Source of the DNA: Fusicatenibacter saccharivorans | GTDB lineage: Bacteria > Bacillota > Clostridia > Lachnospirales > Lachnospiraceae | Direction: 5' to 3' | DNA length: 64,000 nucleotides | Assembly (NCBI RefSeq): GCF_015557635.1 | Contig: NZ_JADNOP010000010.1 | Location: 62,001-126,000 of the forward strand | Shown here: in pieces, positions 26,069-34,459 of the stretch | How the letters are laid out: the number at the start of each line of letters is the position of its first letter | Position numbering within the stretch: the stretch's first letter is position 1 | Position numbers and translations under genes: made by a program | Notes under the pieces: model-generated | Database searches by the model: none | Told to the model about the DNA's origin: nothing | What the model saw: the letters and a program-made list of their open reading frames with translations, nothing else

Positions 26069-26559
26069 AAACATTATATTTGATCGGCGGAACGATGGGC
26101 GTTGGCAAAACGACAGTAAGCCAGCAACTGAAAAAAGAGCTGGCGAACAGCGTTTTTCTTGACGGCGACTGGTGCTGGGACGCCGATCCGTTTCAGGTGA
26201 CGGATGAGACGAAAGAGATGGTGATGGACAACATCTGTTATCTGCTGAATAACTTTCTGCATTGCAGCGCTTATGAAAACGTTATTTTCTGCTGGGTGAT
26301 GCATGAGCAGAGTATTGTTGATGAAATCGTCAGTAAGCTGGACACGGAAGAATGCAGAGTGATTAAAATTTCGCTGATCGTGGATGAAGCAAATTTGCGG
26401 AAGCGGTTATTATCCGACATCGCAAATAAGATTCGTACGGAAGAGATTATGGACAAAAGCATTGCACGAATTCAGATGTATCAGGTACTTGATACGGTAA
26501 AAATTGATACGAGTAATAAGAGTGTCTGTGAAATTACAGAGGAAATTGCAGCACTTTAA
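26065..26559 (+). CDS. P-loop nucleotide kinase-like ATPase
   Basis: The 164-residue protein has a Walker A motif GGTMGVGKTT at about residues 8-17, a DGDWCW acidic strand near 33-38 and an arginine-rich lid (ANLRKRLLSD). This is the small AAA_33/kinase type that phosphorylates small molecules; no substrate can be assigned. Its start overlaps the phosphatase stop (ATGA), pointing to translational coupling and perhaps a kinase-phosphatase pair. Confidence 0.7.
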   Translation: MKTLYLIGGTMGVGKTTVSQQLKKELANSVFLDGDWCWDADPFQVTDETKEMVMDNICYLLNNFLHCSAYENVIFCWVMHEQSIVDEIVSKLDTEECRVIKISLIVDEANLRKRLLSDIANKIRTEEIMDKSIARIQMYQVLDTVKIDTSNKSVCEITEEIAAL

Positions 26560-26586
26560 GATCAAAAAACAAGGAGCCAAACCAAA

Positions 26587-27027
26587 ATGACCGAACGAAT
26601 CATAGACAATGAACTCCGGCTGATCCCATATTACAGGAATGACGAGGCCTCTCTTACGTGGTATCAGGATCTGGATGTGTGTAGGCAGGTGGACAACCGG
26701 GAGAAGCCGTATGATGTGGAGCTGCTGCATCGGATGTATGATTATCTTACCGCGCACGGTGACTGCTATTATATAGAATATAAGGGCGTGCTGGTGGGAG
26801 ATGTTTCGCTGAGAGAGAATAGTGAAATCGCTGTCGTTGTCTGTAAAGAATACCAGAATCAGCATATTGGAAGACGGTGCGTTCTGGAGATGCTGAAGCT
26901 TGCAAGAGAAAAGGGAATGGAGCGGGTAAAAGCCAATATTTATTCTTTTAATGGACAAAGCCAGCGCATGTTCCAGTCGGTCGGATTTGAGAAAACGGCG
27001 GAGGAATGGTATGAGTCTAAGCTGTAA
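26587..27027 (+). CDS. GNAT-family acetyltransferase
   Basis: The 146-residue protein has a GNAT core: GDVSLRENSEIAVVVCKEY, then the acetyl-CoA loop QNQHIGRRCVLEML and the final FQSVGFEKTAEEW strand-helix. AAGGAG precedes the ATG. The next acetyltransferase gene follows after 25 bases. Substrate unknown. Confidence 0.8.
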   Translation: MTERIIDNELRLIPYYRNDEASLTWYQDLDVCRQVDNREKPYDVELLHRMYDYLTAHGDCYYIEYKGVLVGDVSLRENSEIAVVVCKEYQNQHIGRRCVLEMLKLAREKGMERVKANIYSFNGQSQRMFQSVGFEKTAEEWYESKL

Positions 27028-27052
27028 GTGATTGCAGAGAAAGAGAGAAGAA

Positions 27053-27577
27053 ATGAACATAAAATACAATCAGCTGTGCATTAGAAATGCCGAAAAGAAA
27101 GATTGTGAACAATTAGCCGTCTGGTGGAACGATGGAACCGTCATGGCCCACGCCGGATTTCCAAACGGGCTTGGGACAAGCGCAGCGGAAATTGAAAAAC
27201 AGATTGCCGACGACAGCGATGAAACAAGACGAAGACTCATCATAGAATACAACGATGTGCGAATCGGCGAAATGAGTTTCTATGTATTCGAAAATCATCG
27301 ATATGAAATCGGAATCAAAATCTGCGAATCCGATTACCAGGAAAAAGGCATTGGAAGAGTTGTACTGAGCATGCTCATAGAAGAATTGTTCCGCATGGGA
27401 GCCAACGTTATTTTTCTTGATACCAACCTCAAAAACACAAGAGCACAGCATGTCTACGAAAAACTCGGCTTCCGCAAAACCGCAGTCCATTACAATTCCT
27501 GGAAAAATCAGCTGGGGGAAATGGAATCTTCTGTCGACTATGAGCTGACGGCGGATGAGTTTTGCAATCTGAAATAG
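27053..27577 (+). CDS. GNAT-family acetyltransferase
   Basis: The 174-residue protein resembles RimJ/RimL- and AAC(6')-type acetyltransferases: LCIRNAEKKDCEQLAVWWND at the start, YEIGIKICESDYQEKGIG as acetyl-CoA loop and VYEKLGFRKT near the end. The ATG at 27053 follows AGAGAGAAG; a TTG 21 bases upstream is less likely. Substrate unknown, and whether it confers drug resistance cannot be judged. Confidence 0.8.
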   Translation: MNIKYNQLCIRNAEKKDCEQLAVWWNDGTVMAHAGFPNGLGTSAAEIEKQIADDSDETRRRLIIEYNDVRIGEMSFYVFENHRYEIGIKICESDYQEKGIGRVVLSMLIEELFRMGANVIFLDTNLKNTRAQHVYEKLGFRKTAVHYNSWKNQLGEMESSVDYELTADEFCNLK

Positions 27578-27642
27578 AAATTGTAAAATAAATGAGGGAC
27601 GAGTGTAAAGAAAGTTCGATGGGAGAAAGAAGTGTGGAGTTT

Positions 27643-27735
27643 ATGTTAAAAACAGAAAGGCTCATTATTCAGCCGTACAGTAACAGCTTTTTAGAAGCAT
27701 ATTATATACTACTCATGAGTAGTATTTTTGCGTAA
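27643..27735 (+). pseudogene. truncated start of another GNAT acetyltransferase
   Basis: Thirty codons open with MLKTERLIIQPYSNSFLEAY, the usual first strand and helix of RimJ/RimL-like acetyltransferases. The reading then breaks off at the palindrome CTACTCATGAGTAG and ends at TAA 27733-27735. An upstream in-frame ATG at 27619 could add eight residues. The remaining 130 or so residues of the domain are missing. Confidence 0.5.
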
Positions 27736-27761
27736 GGGACTTTCGGAATATATAGGAAGTT

Positions 27762-27812
27762 AAATATCTCTGTTTTACTGGAACAAATCAGTAAAACAGA
27801 GATATTTTTATG
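27762..27812 (+). terminator. strong terminator hairpin, related to the one at 30272
   Basis: A perfect 19-bp stem (27762-27780 with 27789-27807) is followed by TTTTTAT. Its left arm, ATATCTCTGTTTTACTGGA, is nearly the same as the left arm of the terminator after the ABC-F gene. Confidence 0.85.
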
Positions 27813-27851
27813 CCGCAGGCGTACCAAATTTGATTCGAAAAATTTTTGGCA

Positions 27852-27880
27852 TTGAGAACGAAGGGCGGAGACGGTATAAT
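27852..27880 (+). promoter_or_regulatory. promoter of the ABC-F leader transcript
   Basis: TTGAGA (27852-27857), 17 bases and TATAAT (27875-27880) would start an RNA near 27887, giving the ABC-F gene a leader of about 205 bases that contains the 66-nt hairpin repeat. Confidence 0.55.
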
Positions 27881-27906
27881 GGAAACAGAATTTTAACATC
27901 AGTAGA

Positions 27907-27945
27907 CAAGAAGTCCCCCGCTTCTAAAACGGTGGGATGAATTGT
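27907..27945 (+). mobile_element. possible IS200/IS605-type right-end remnant
   Basis: A short hairpin-like stretch (AAGTCCCCCGCTTCT, then CGGTGGGATGAATTG) resembles the conserved 3' end of IS200/IS605 elements and their TnpB-associated RNA. No transposase or TnpB gene is nearby. A shorter match, CCCCCGCTTCT, occurs at about 41805-41816. This rests on recall of a pattern only. Confidence 0.3.
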
Positions 27946-27997
27946 TAAAAGAAACATAACAGCAGTGGCGGGCGGAGAGAAAACGGTATCTTCCACT

Positions 27998-28063
27998 GAC
28001 ATGAGGTAAGTCACAGTCGAACTATTTTCGACATGTCAGACTCCGTGAAAATACCGACTGTGA
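27998..28063 (+). repeat. 66-nt hairpin repeat, copy B (ABC-F leader)
   Basis: This copy differs from positions 9-74 by one base, outside the stems, and keeps both nested stems. It ends 28 bases before the ABC-F start codon, inside the predicted leader RNA. ABC-F genes are often controlled by leader attenuation, so a regulatory role is possible. Confidence 0.85.
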
Positions 28064-28091
28064 GGTTCACACAACAGAAAAGGTATAAAAC

Positions 28092-30053
28092 ATGAGATAT
28101 CAGATCAGAAATGCAAAAGTACAGTTTGGCGCGGATACGATTTTAAACAGTGTGAATTTCGAAATTCACGACACAGAAAAAATTGCAATTGTTGGTAGAA
28201 ACGGCTGTGGAAAAACGACACTTCTGCGGCTGATTGCCGGGGAGATTGAGATGAGTAATCTGGACAGCGACGAGACCTGCGGGATTACAATGAGCGGAAA
28301 ACAGAACATCGGTTTTCTGCGCCAGATTAATTTTACCGATGGAGATGTGCCGGTAAGAGAGGAGCTGGAGAAGGCTTTCGCGGAAGTCTTTGCGTGTGAA
28401 GCGCGAAAAAAGGAAATCGAAAAGCTGCTTGCCGAGACCGAAGATCATAAAAAACTGCTGGCGGAGTATGATTACCTGGAGCGGAGAATCGAGAGCCTGC
28501 ACGGGTACAGCTGGAAAAAAGATATGGAAACGATGTTCCAGAAATTTGGTTTTGCGCTCGAAGATCTGGAAAAACCGATCGGTGAATTTTCGGGCGGACA
28601 GCAGACAAAAATTGCGCTGATTCAGCTCCTCTTACAGCGTCCGGACATCCTGCTTCTGGACGAGCCGACCAACCACCTCGACATCGCTGCAGTGGAGTGG
28701 TTGGAAAATTATCTGAAAAGCTACGAAAATGCCGTTATCATTGTATCACATGACCGCATGTTTCTGGACCGCGTGATTGATGTGACGTATGAAATCGAAT
28801 ACGGTGACATCAAACGGTATCCGGGAAATTATTCTGCGTTTGTGAGATTAAAAGAAGAAGCGCAGATCAAGCAGGAAAAAGATTATGAGGCGCAGCAGAA
28901 GGAAATTGAGCGTCTGACGGCGTGGATTGAGAAATGGAAAAACACACCGACAAAAGTTGCGGCCACCCGTTCGAAACGAATGGCGATCGAGCACATGGTA
29001 AAAATCGAGAAACCGCGGCGGTTTGACACGAAGACGTTCCATGCCTTATTCCATCCGGCACGCGAAAGCTATACGGACGTGCTCACGATGAAAAAATTGA
29101 AAATAGGATACGATACCGTTCTGAGCGAGGTTTCGGCCGTCATCAAAAAAGCAGAACGGATTGCGATCATCGGAGAAAACGGAAAAGGAAAATCGACGCT
29201 TCTGAAAACCGTTGTGGGCGAAATCAATCCACTGGGCGGAAGTTATCAATTTGGAAACCGCGTGGATTTTGCCTACTTCGATCAGCACAAAGCAGTCAAC
29301 CAGAAATTCGACCCGGAGCAGACGGTGCTCGACTATTTCTGGAGTCTTTATCCGAATCTGCTCCGCAACGACGTCAGAAGTGCACTGGGAGCCTTTCTGT
29401 TCTCCGGGGAGGATGTTGAAAAGAAAATGGGACAGCTCTCCGGCGGTGAAAAAGTGCGGCTGGAGCTCTGCCGGATTTTCTATACAAAACCGAATTTCCT
29501 GATTCTGGACGAGCCGACCAATCACATGGATCTGGCAGGCAAGGAAGCTCTGGAAAAAATGCTGACAAGCTACGAGGGAACCGTTCTCTTTGTATCACAC
29601 GACCGCTATTTCATCAACCAGGTCGCAACCGGCATTCTGGCGTTCGGCGAGAACGACGTACAGTTTTACGGCATGAATTATGCGCAGTATCTGGAGGAAA
29701 TCAAGCGGCAGACACCGGGAAGAGAGACGGGAAATGCAGCAACGAATGTACGAAAACCAGCCGATGTTCCGACTCTGGAGGATGTGTTCGATAAGAAAAA
29801 ATATTATAACCCGGGAAAAATTCTGTCGCGCCTGAAACGGCAGCTTGAAAAATACGAGCAGCAGCTCGCCGAAAGCGAAAGCAGTCTCTCCGAACTCCAG
29901 CTGGAAATGATGGATCCGGAACTTTCTGCGGATTACGAACGGCTGATGGAGCTTCAGACCAAAATAGACGAGGAAAACAAAACACAGGAATCCCTGCTGG
30001 AACGCATGATGGAGACAGAACTGGAACTGGAAGAATACGAGGCAGACGAGTAA
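28092..30053 (+). CDS. ABC-F family ATPase
   Basis: The 653-residue protein has two ATPase domains and no membrane segments. Walker A motifs are GRNGCGKTT and GENGKGKST, signatures are SGGQQTK and SGGEKVR, and Walker B motifs are LLLDEPTNHLD and LILDEPTNHMD. The linker of about residues 235-320 is charged, and a C-terminal coiled coil starts near 580. ABC-F proteins bind the ribosomal E site and act as translation factors or protect against ribosome-targeting antibiotics. Which kind this is cannot be settled here. The start follows AAAAGG weakly. Upstream is a promoter and a structured leader. Confidence 0.92.
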   Translation: MRYQIRNAKVQFGADTILNSVNFEIHDTEKIAIVGRNGCGKTTLLRLIAGEIEMSNLDSDETCGITMSGKQNIGFLRQINFTDGDVPVREELEKAFAEVFACEARKKEIEKLLAETEDHKKLLAEYDYLERRIESLHGYSWKKDMETMFQKFGFALEDLEKPIGEFSGGQQTKIALIQLLLQRPDILLLDEPTNHLDIAAVEWLENYLKSYENAVIIVSHDRMFLDRVIDVTYEIEYGDIKRYPGNYSAFVRLKEEAQIKQEKDYEAQQKEIERLTAWIEKWKNTPTKVAATRSKRMAIEHMVKIEKPRRFDTKTFHALFHPARESYTDVLTMKKLKIGYDTVLSEVSAVIKKAERIAIIGENGKGKSTLLKTVVGEINPLGGSYQFGNRVDFAYFDQHKAVNQKFDPEQTVLDYFWSLYPNLLRNDVRSALGAFLFSGEDVEKKMGQLSGGEKVRLELCRIFYTKPNFLILDEPTNHMDLAGKEALEKMLTSYEGTVLFVSHDRYFINQVATGILAFGENDVQFYGMNYAQYLEEIKRQTPGRETGNAATNVRKPADVPTLEDVFDKKKYYNPGKILSRLKRQLEKYEQQLAESESSLSELQLEMMDPELSADYERLMELQTKIDEENKTQESLLERMMETELELEEYEADE

Positions 30054-30271
30054 AGCGAGGTGAGAACGATCGAAAAGATATCACAGTCCATTGCAGAATT
30101 AAATCAGGCGAAAGAACACTGTCTTTCTGCGCCACACTCTTATCCCGGCCCTGATACATAACGTCGTACCCCGGTACGCCTTCAAATCTGTTCATTGCAA
30201 TTCGCGCTCTGCAGCACTGCCTTTTTTGCATTATTTTCGGGTCTTGCTATAAGTACAGATAAAATATGAAA

Positions 30272-30340
30272 AGAGCAATAAAAAATATCCCTGTTTTACT
30301 GGATTTTATGTTCAGTGAAAGGGGATATTTTTATTGCTCT
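30272..30340. terminator. bidirectional terminator between ABC-F and the Hsp70 island
   Basis: Arms 30272-30291 and 30322-30340 pair over about 19 bases (one bulged A), with A and T tracts on both sides, so it can serve both converging transcripts. The inner part repeats CTGTTTTACTGGA from the terminator at 27762. The stretch 30054-30271 holds no gene I can support. Confidence 0.8.
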
Positions 30341-31422
30341 TACAATTCTCCAGCCAGTGCAACATCTTTCCAGTATCTTTCCAGCTTTACAAGCAGATGC
30401 AGTTCTTCTTCTGCGTCATAAAAGCTATCATCCGCGTTCGGATTTTTTGTGAGGCTGATTAGAATGTCCTGTCTGCAGAACTGGATTTTTTCAAGCAGAT
30501 CACGGGCAGCGGAAGATGCTTTGCTTCCAGATGGCAGTTTGCCGGGAAGAAAGAGAGAAAGCTGGTACATGTGCCGTAAAAGATCACAGTTGGGGGCATC
30601 CAAAGCGGCAGTACAAAACAGAATAAAATCAAAAACAGGGACAGAAAAAGTACCGGAACCTGGAACGGGAGCGGATGGGTGAAAAGAAACAGAGGTACTT
30701 TCCAGAGTACTGTCTGATGTTACAGGAACTTCGAGAATATTCTGTACCATCCGAAAGATCCCCGTTTTTTCTTCCGGGAGCAGCCCGCCTTTGTCGGCTC
30801 GTTCCGTCTGACGTGCAGAGCTTAATAAAGCAAAGGCAGACAAAAGTGAGGATGCACTTAAATAATCCGTAGAAGAAGTGATCTCCGGTACCTGCATCCA
30901 GGAGAGTTTTTTGTTCTGGCTCCGCAGGTTAGATAAAAGCTCAGAAAGTGCCCGGGGAAGTCCAGCATACAGCGTTTTTAAAAGGGTATGATACCAGGTG
31001 TCGGCGACGGAAAGCAGATTTTCCGAAATTTTTTCATGAAAAGGAAAAATTGCCTGGAAGTATCGTTCTGGAAAAGCAAGAACATTACGGTTTTTTCCAA
31101 GATAATCACTGCAATCAAGATTATGATCGTTCAAAACAGCATCACAGAGAAAAGTGCCAAGGGCTTTAATCCGCTGTTTTATGATTTTTTTCTCGTTGGT
31201 ACTTTCCGGAGGATCGGCCTTATAAGATTTAACTTGTCCCATCAAATAGTTAAACCAGTATTTGGAAGTGGTTTTCTCCTCTGGTAAACCGGCTTCTTTT
31301 GCAAACGCGGGAAGATAAGCCGGGGCCAGAAAACACCGGATCACAGCCGCATGACCGCAGTCTGCAAGACTGAAGAAAAAAGAATACCAGATATCGTCTG
31401 CAAATGCAAAAGAATTTTTCAA
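30340..31422 (-). CDS. unknown protein of the Hsp70-kinase-toxin island
   Basis: I do not recognise a family. The 360-residue product is mostly helical by composition, without signal peptide or clear membrane segments. It has an early aromatic stretch (DIWYSFFFSLAD) and ends in an acidic helix (DAEEELHLLVKLERYW). It is the last gene of the minus-strand operon, starting 20 bases after the Hsp70-like gene with AAGGAG before the ATG. Co-transcription suggests a role as a partner or client of the Hsp70-like protein. Confidence 0.7.
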   Translation of the reverse strand: MKNSFAFADDIWYSFFFSLADCGHAAVIRCFLAPAYLPAFAKEAGLPEEKTTSKYWFNYLMGQVKSYKADPPESTNEKKIIKQRIKALGTFLCDAVLNDHNLDCSDYLGKNRNVLAFPERYFQAIFPFHEKISENLLSVADTWYHTLLKTLYAGLPRALSELLSNLRSQNKKLSWMQVPEITSSTDYLSASSLLSAFALLSSARQTERADKGGLLPEEKTGIFRMVQNILEVPVTSDSTLESTSVSFHPSAPVPGSGTFSVPVFDFILFCTAALDAPNCDLLRHMYQLSLFLPGKLPSGSKASSAARDLLEKIQFCRQDILISLTKNPNADDSFYDAEEELHLLVKLERYWKDVALAGEL

Positions 31423-31442
31423 AATAATGTCTCCTTTCTGCG

Positions 31443-33050
31443 TCAGGTATCGTTCGAATGCCTGAGGTCTGCAAGACTCATTGAGTGAGAAGTAACAGGG
31501 GAAATACCATGGTCATCAACAACGACCATCAGTGTTCCGTTTGGAGTCAGCGTCATTGTCAGCAGCATTTGCGTACCGGCAGGAACCGGATGTGAGAAGT
31601 GATGCTGAATGACCAGAGAAGTAGGATTTCCATCATCAAGCTCAAGATAAGAATTTGCGGCTCCGTTTTCTACTTCGAAAAAAGCGAAGCGGGCAGAAGT
31701 CTGATCTGCGGAATGTGTTGTGTAGGTTCCGCTGACCTGAAATGGAAGCGGCGCATTGGAGGGGATCTGCACTTTCAGCTTTTGCTGTCCGCTGCCAGGC
31801 AGCCGTACCCGCAGAGCATAGGCATAGGCAACCGGGGTGTCGGAAAGCTGACGGTTTGCATACAATGCACAGCCGAGCGCAACAGCCTGTTCCGGAAAAC
31901 GCTGCAGGATATGATCTTTGGCAAGATGCGGAAATTTTTGTTCTAACAGAGTGCGGACAAGCGGGATATAAGAGGAACCGCCGGTCAGAAGAATTTCAAT
32001 TTGGGGATTGGTGGATTCTCCGGCGCGGTCAAGTACGCGGGCGGCACAGTCGACACACTGCTGCAGAGCAGGAAAAATTTTCCGTTCAAAATCTTTTCGG
32101 GTGATGATTACCTTTTGAATACCAGGGCGGCCGGAAACATCCGTACCTTCGATAAAAGCAGAACAGGATTCTGCGGAAGAAAGCTGTTCTTTAATCTGTC
32201 TTGCAGTGTGCAGAAGCTTTTGATGGTCTGCGGTTCCAGAAACGGAAAGGCGGTCCGGATCCAGATTTCCGGGATGGGCATGCAGTGCATCCAGAATCAG
32301 TTCGGCCATCGCGGAATCAAAAAAATCACCGGCAAGGGTAAGGCCGTCCGGGCAGAGAGCCTTGTATTCGTAAGGATGTTTATCTGTCCTGTGCAGATTA
32401 GGAACAAGAAGAACGGTATCAAACGTTCCGGCGCCAAGATCAAAAACAAGCACTTTTTCCAAAGTCTTTCGTGCATAGTGAGAATAAGTAAGGGCGGCTG
32501 CAATCGGTTCCGGAAGAAGAACAATTTCTTTGCCGTCGGAGGCGCGTTCCAGAATCTGCAGGAGTGTCTGACGTTTGGCAGCACCGAAGCGGACCGGAAC
32601 ACCGACTACCAGTTTGTGATAGGCAGGTTTGGAGAACAGGGATTTTTCCAGTGCCTGATGGCTGACAGACAAAATCCGGCGGATTTCTTTTTCTGCGATA
32701 TCTGCGGTAGAAAACTGCTTTCCATGTAGAGTGACAAAAGGTTCGTCGAGTTTCATTTTGATGGAAGAACAGATCCCGGCCGGATCGTCAGAAAGTCCGT
32801 TGTAATCGGCAACCTCTTCGCAGAGATATTCCCGGTTGCTGCGTGCAGAGTACCAGAAAAGACTCGGGACTCCGCCGCGTGTGGATGGCGTTTCATAAGG
32901 GGCGGCAAGAGGAAAAGGCTCTTCTGTTGATTTACAGGCCATCATAGAGCGGTAGGTACCGAAGTCAAGACCGTATCCGTAAAACAAAGAGAATAAATCG
33001 TCAAACAGCGATGCTTCTGGATGAGAGTTCGAATCAGTTTTCCAGGTCAT
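31443..33050 (-). CDS. Hsp70-like (DnaK-type) ATPase
   Basis: The 535-residue protein keeps the actin/Hsp70 ATPase motifs. Phosphate 1 is GLDFGTYRS near residue 29, phosphate 2 is VFDLGAGTFDTVLL, and the adenosine motif is LLTGGSSYIPLVRTLL. The region after about 390 is short and beta-rich, lacking the long helical lid of DnaK. It should be an ATP-driven chaperone-like switch. I chose ATG 33050 because AGGAGG lies 8 bases upstream; it overlaps the end of the GrpE-like gene by 17 bases. An upstream in-frame ATG (33077) lacks a ribosome binding site. The neighbours suggest a dedicated role in a conflict system and not general folding. Confidence 0.88.
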   Translation of the reverse strand: MTWKTDSNSHPEASLFDDLFSLFYGYGLDFGTYRSMMACKSTEEPFPLAAPYETPSTRGGVPSLFWYSARSNREYLCEEVADYNGLSDDPAGICSSIKMKLDEPFVTLHGKQFSTADIAEKEIRRILSVSHQALEKSLFSKPAYHKLVVGVPVRFGAAKRQTLLQILERASDGKEIVLLPEPIAAALTYSHYARKTLEKVLVFDLGAGTFDTVLLVPNLHRTDKHPYEYKALCPDGLTLAGDFFDSAMAELILDALHAHPGNLDPDRLSVSGTADHQKLLHTARQIKEQLSSAESCSAFIEGTDVSGRPGIQKVIITRKDFERKIFPALQQCVDCAARVLDRAGESTNPQIEILLTGGSSYIPLVRTLLEQKFPHLAKDHILQRFPEQAVALGCALYANRQLSDTPVAYAYALRVRLPGSGQQKLKVQIPSNAPLPFQVSGTYTTHSADQTSARFAFFEVENGAANSYLELDDGNPTSLVIQHHFSHPVPAGTQMLLTMTLTPNGTLMVVVDDHGISPVTSHSMSLADLRHSNDT

Positions 33051-33504
33051 CCTTGTGTTCCTCCTTTCCGGAATCATCCGTTATAACAACTGCCTTCCGC
33101 AGAACAACATCGTGGAATTTCCATCCGCGGCTGCAGGGATCACAGGAAACGATGCGGTCAGAAGGAGAGGAAAATACCTGTTTCAGATGCAGTGCAGGAT
33201 CGTAGAGGTCTCCGGGTTTTGGAATAATCGGCTCGGCACCGAGCAGCAGCAGTGCCTGTTCCAGAAGATCCGCATAACAGGGATTCAGTTCTCCGGAAGA
33301 TCGGGTAATCATATTCCAGAGATCAAACAGTTTTTCTAAACCGGGCTGCAGATCAGCCTGACGGAGTGTTTCCCCAAGCGATGCTGTGGTGTCCCGAAGC
33401 GCCAGAATGGAATGCTGAAGTCCTGCCTGTTGCTGCAGAATCTGCCGCATCTGCTGTTCCAGTTCCTCAAATCCGGCAGGGGAAGTAGTGGAATGGTTCA
33501 TCAT
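33034..33504 (-). CDS. GrpE-like nucleotide exchange factor
   Basis: The 156-residue protein has an N-terminal heptad-rich helix (FEELEQQMRQILQQQAGL) and a C-terminal beta segment, GWKFHDVVLRKAVVIT. The latter matches the end of GrpE, whose usual form is close to GYKLHDRVLRPAMV. GrpE releases ADP from DnaK. This copy is shorter and cysteine-containing, and is paired with its own Hsp70-like gene, so it probably serves only that partner. AGGAGG is 9 bases before the first of two ATG codons. Confidence 0.75.
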   Translation of the reverse strand: MMNHSTTSPAGFEELEQQMRQILQQQAGLQHSILALRDTTASLGETLRQADLQPGLEKLFDLWNMITRSSGELNPCYADLLEQALLLLGAEPIIPKPGDLYDPALHLKQVFSSPSDRIVSCDPCSRGWKFHDVVLRKAVVITDDSGKEEHKDDLEN

Positions 33505-33562
33505 GATATATTTCCTCCTGAGAATACAGAATAAACGCAGTGTTTAAACTCTCTTTTTCTGT

Positions 33563-33591
33563 AGTGTAACAGGAAAAAAGGGAAGCGTCAA
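33563..33591 (-). promoter_or_regulatory. promoter of the GrpE-Hsp70 operon
   Basis: On the minus strand TTGACG (33586-33591), 17 bases and TACACT (33563-33568). It is back to back with the promoter of the kinase-toxin operon. Between them, 33592-33715 is almost pure A and G on the plus strand with repeated CGGAAAAA words. Confidence 0.6.
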
Positions 33592-33715
33592 TTTGAAAAA
33601 AAACGAAATTTCCTCGGAAAAAAGGAAAAAAACGGGAAAAATGAAAAAATACAATCAAACAGACGGAAAAACGGAAAAAGACAGGAAAAAATAATGGAAA
33701 AACGGAGAGCGGAAA

Positions 33716-33744
33716 TTGATAAAAGGGTTGCACTATGATATCGT
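33716..33744 (+). promoter_or_regulatory. promoter of the transglutaminase-kinase-toxin operon
   Basis: TTGATA (33716-33721), 17 bases and TATCGT (33739-33744), 27 bases before the first start codon. Confidence 0.5.
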
Positions 33745-33770
33745 AAGGTCACCGAAAGGGGGTGAGCAAA

Positions 33771-34459
33771 ATGATTCCAAAGGATGAAAAGGAAGCATTA
33801 GAATTCCTGAGAAAGGAAGTTGGAGATGATTATGTTCCATGGCACCTTGAACGGACGTTTCGTCTGATGAATCAAAAAGAAATAGAATGTATACGTAGAC
33901 TTATCAGGAAATTCACAGAAATGATTCCAGCTGACTTTTCACCGAAACAGAAAGCGGCGCTTCTGTTTGAAATCCTGGTAAAAAGAGGTACATATGTTGA
34001 CGAAGAGAATGAGAATCGTTTTGTATATATGTCTCTGCATTAATTACTGGAAACTCAGTCTGCATGGGCTTTTCAGAACTGTATTGTATTCTCTGTTACA
34101 GTCTTGGAATCGAATGCAGCATTGTTATTGGATTTGCCTGGAACAAGGGGCTTACCGAGGATGCTGGACTTCATGCATGGAATATTGTCACACTTCCGGA
34201 ATCTGAAAAAAATGGGAACGTAACGTTAAAACAGTACCATGTGGATGTGACGTGGAGCTTAGGAAAGTCCTGTGAAAACAGTTACTTTCTGAAAAGCGAT
34301 CAGTTTATGGAAGAGCATTCTCACTTATGGAATAAAAAGGATTACAAATGCTCGGAAGACAACAGAGAAACTATAAACATTAAGAAAAAAGAGGTGGAAA
34401 GAATATGCCGTATTTTAGAGAAGGCGACTGCATTACAGTTGGCAATGAACGCATCGTAG
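33771..34459 (+). pseudogene. transglutaminase-like protein broken by a one-base deletion
   Basis: The first frame (33771-34043) gives 90 residues ending FVYMSLH and a stop. The second, shifted by one base, continues ALITGNSVCMGFSELY and runs to 34459. Joined at about 34037, the product has the transglutaminase triad: Cys in SVCMGFSELYCIL, His in LHAWNIV and Asp in YHVDVTW. Restoring one G (CTGCAT to CTGGCAT) gives MSLALITGN across the joint. GAAAGGGGG precedes ATG 33771. The second frame ends 55 bases inside the kinase gene. Alternatives are a sequencing error or programmed frameshift, though I see no slippery heptamer. Confidence 0.72.

Noticed and set aside
30060-30161. GTG-started 33-codon frame after the ABC-F gene (VRTIEKISQSIAELNQAKEH...)
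   Set aside because: The first part looks protein-like, but the start is GTG with a poor ribosome binding site and the opposite strand is equally open. There is not enough to call a gene or remnant.
33771-34459. Programmed -1 frameshift to produce the transglutaminase-like protein
   Set aside because: No X XXY YYZ slippery heptamer or following pseudoknot was seen near 34037; a one-base deletion is simpler.
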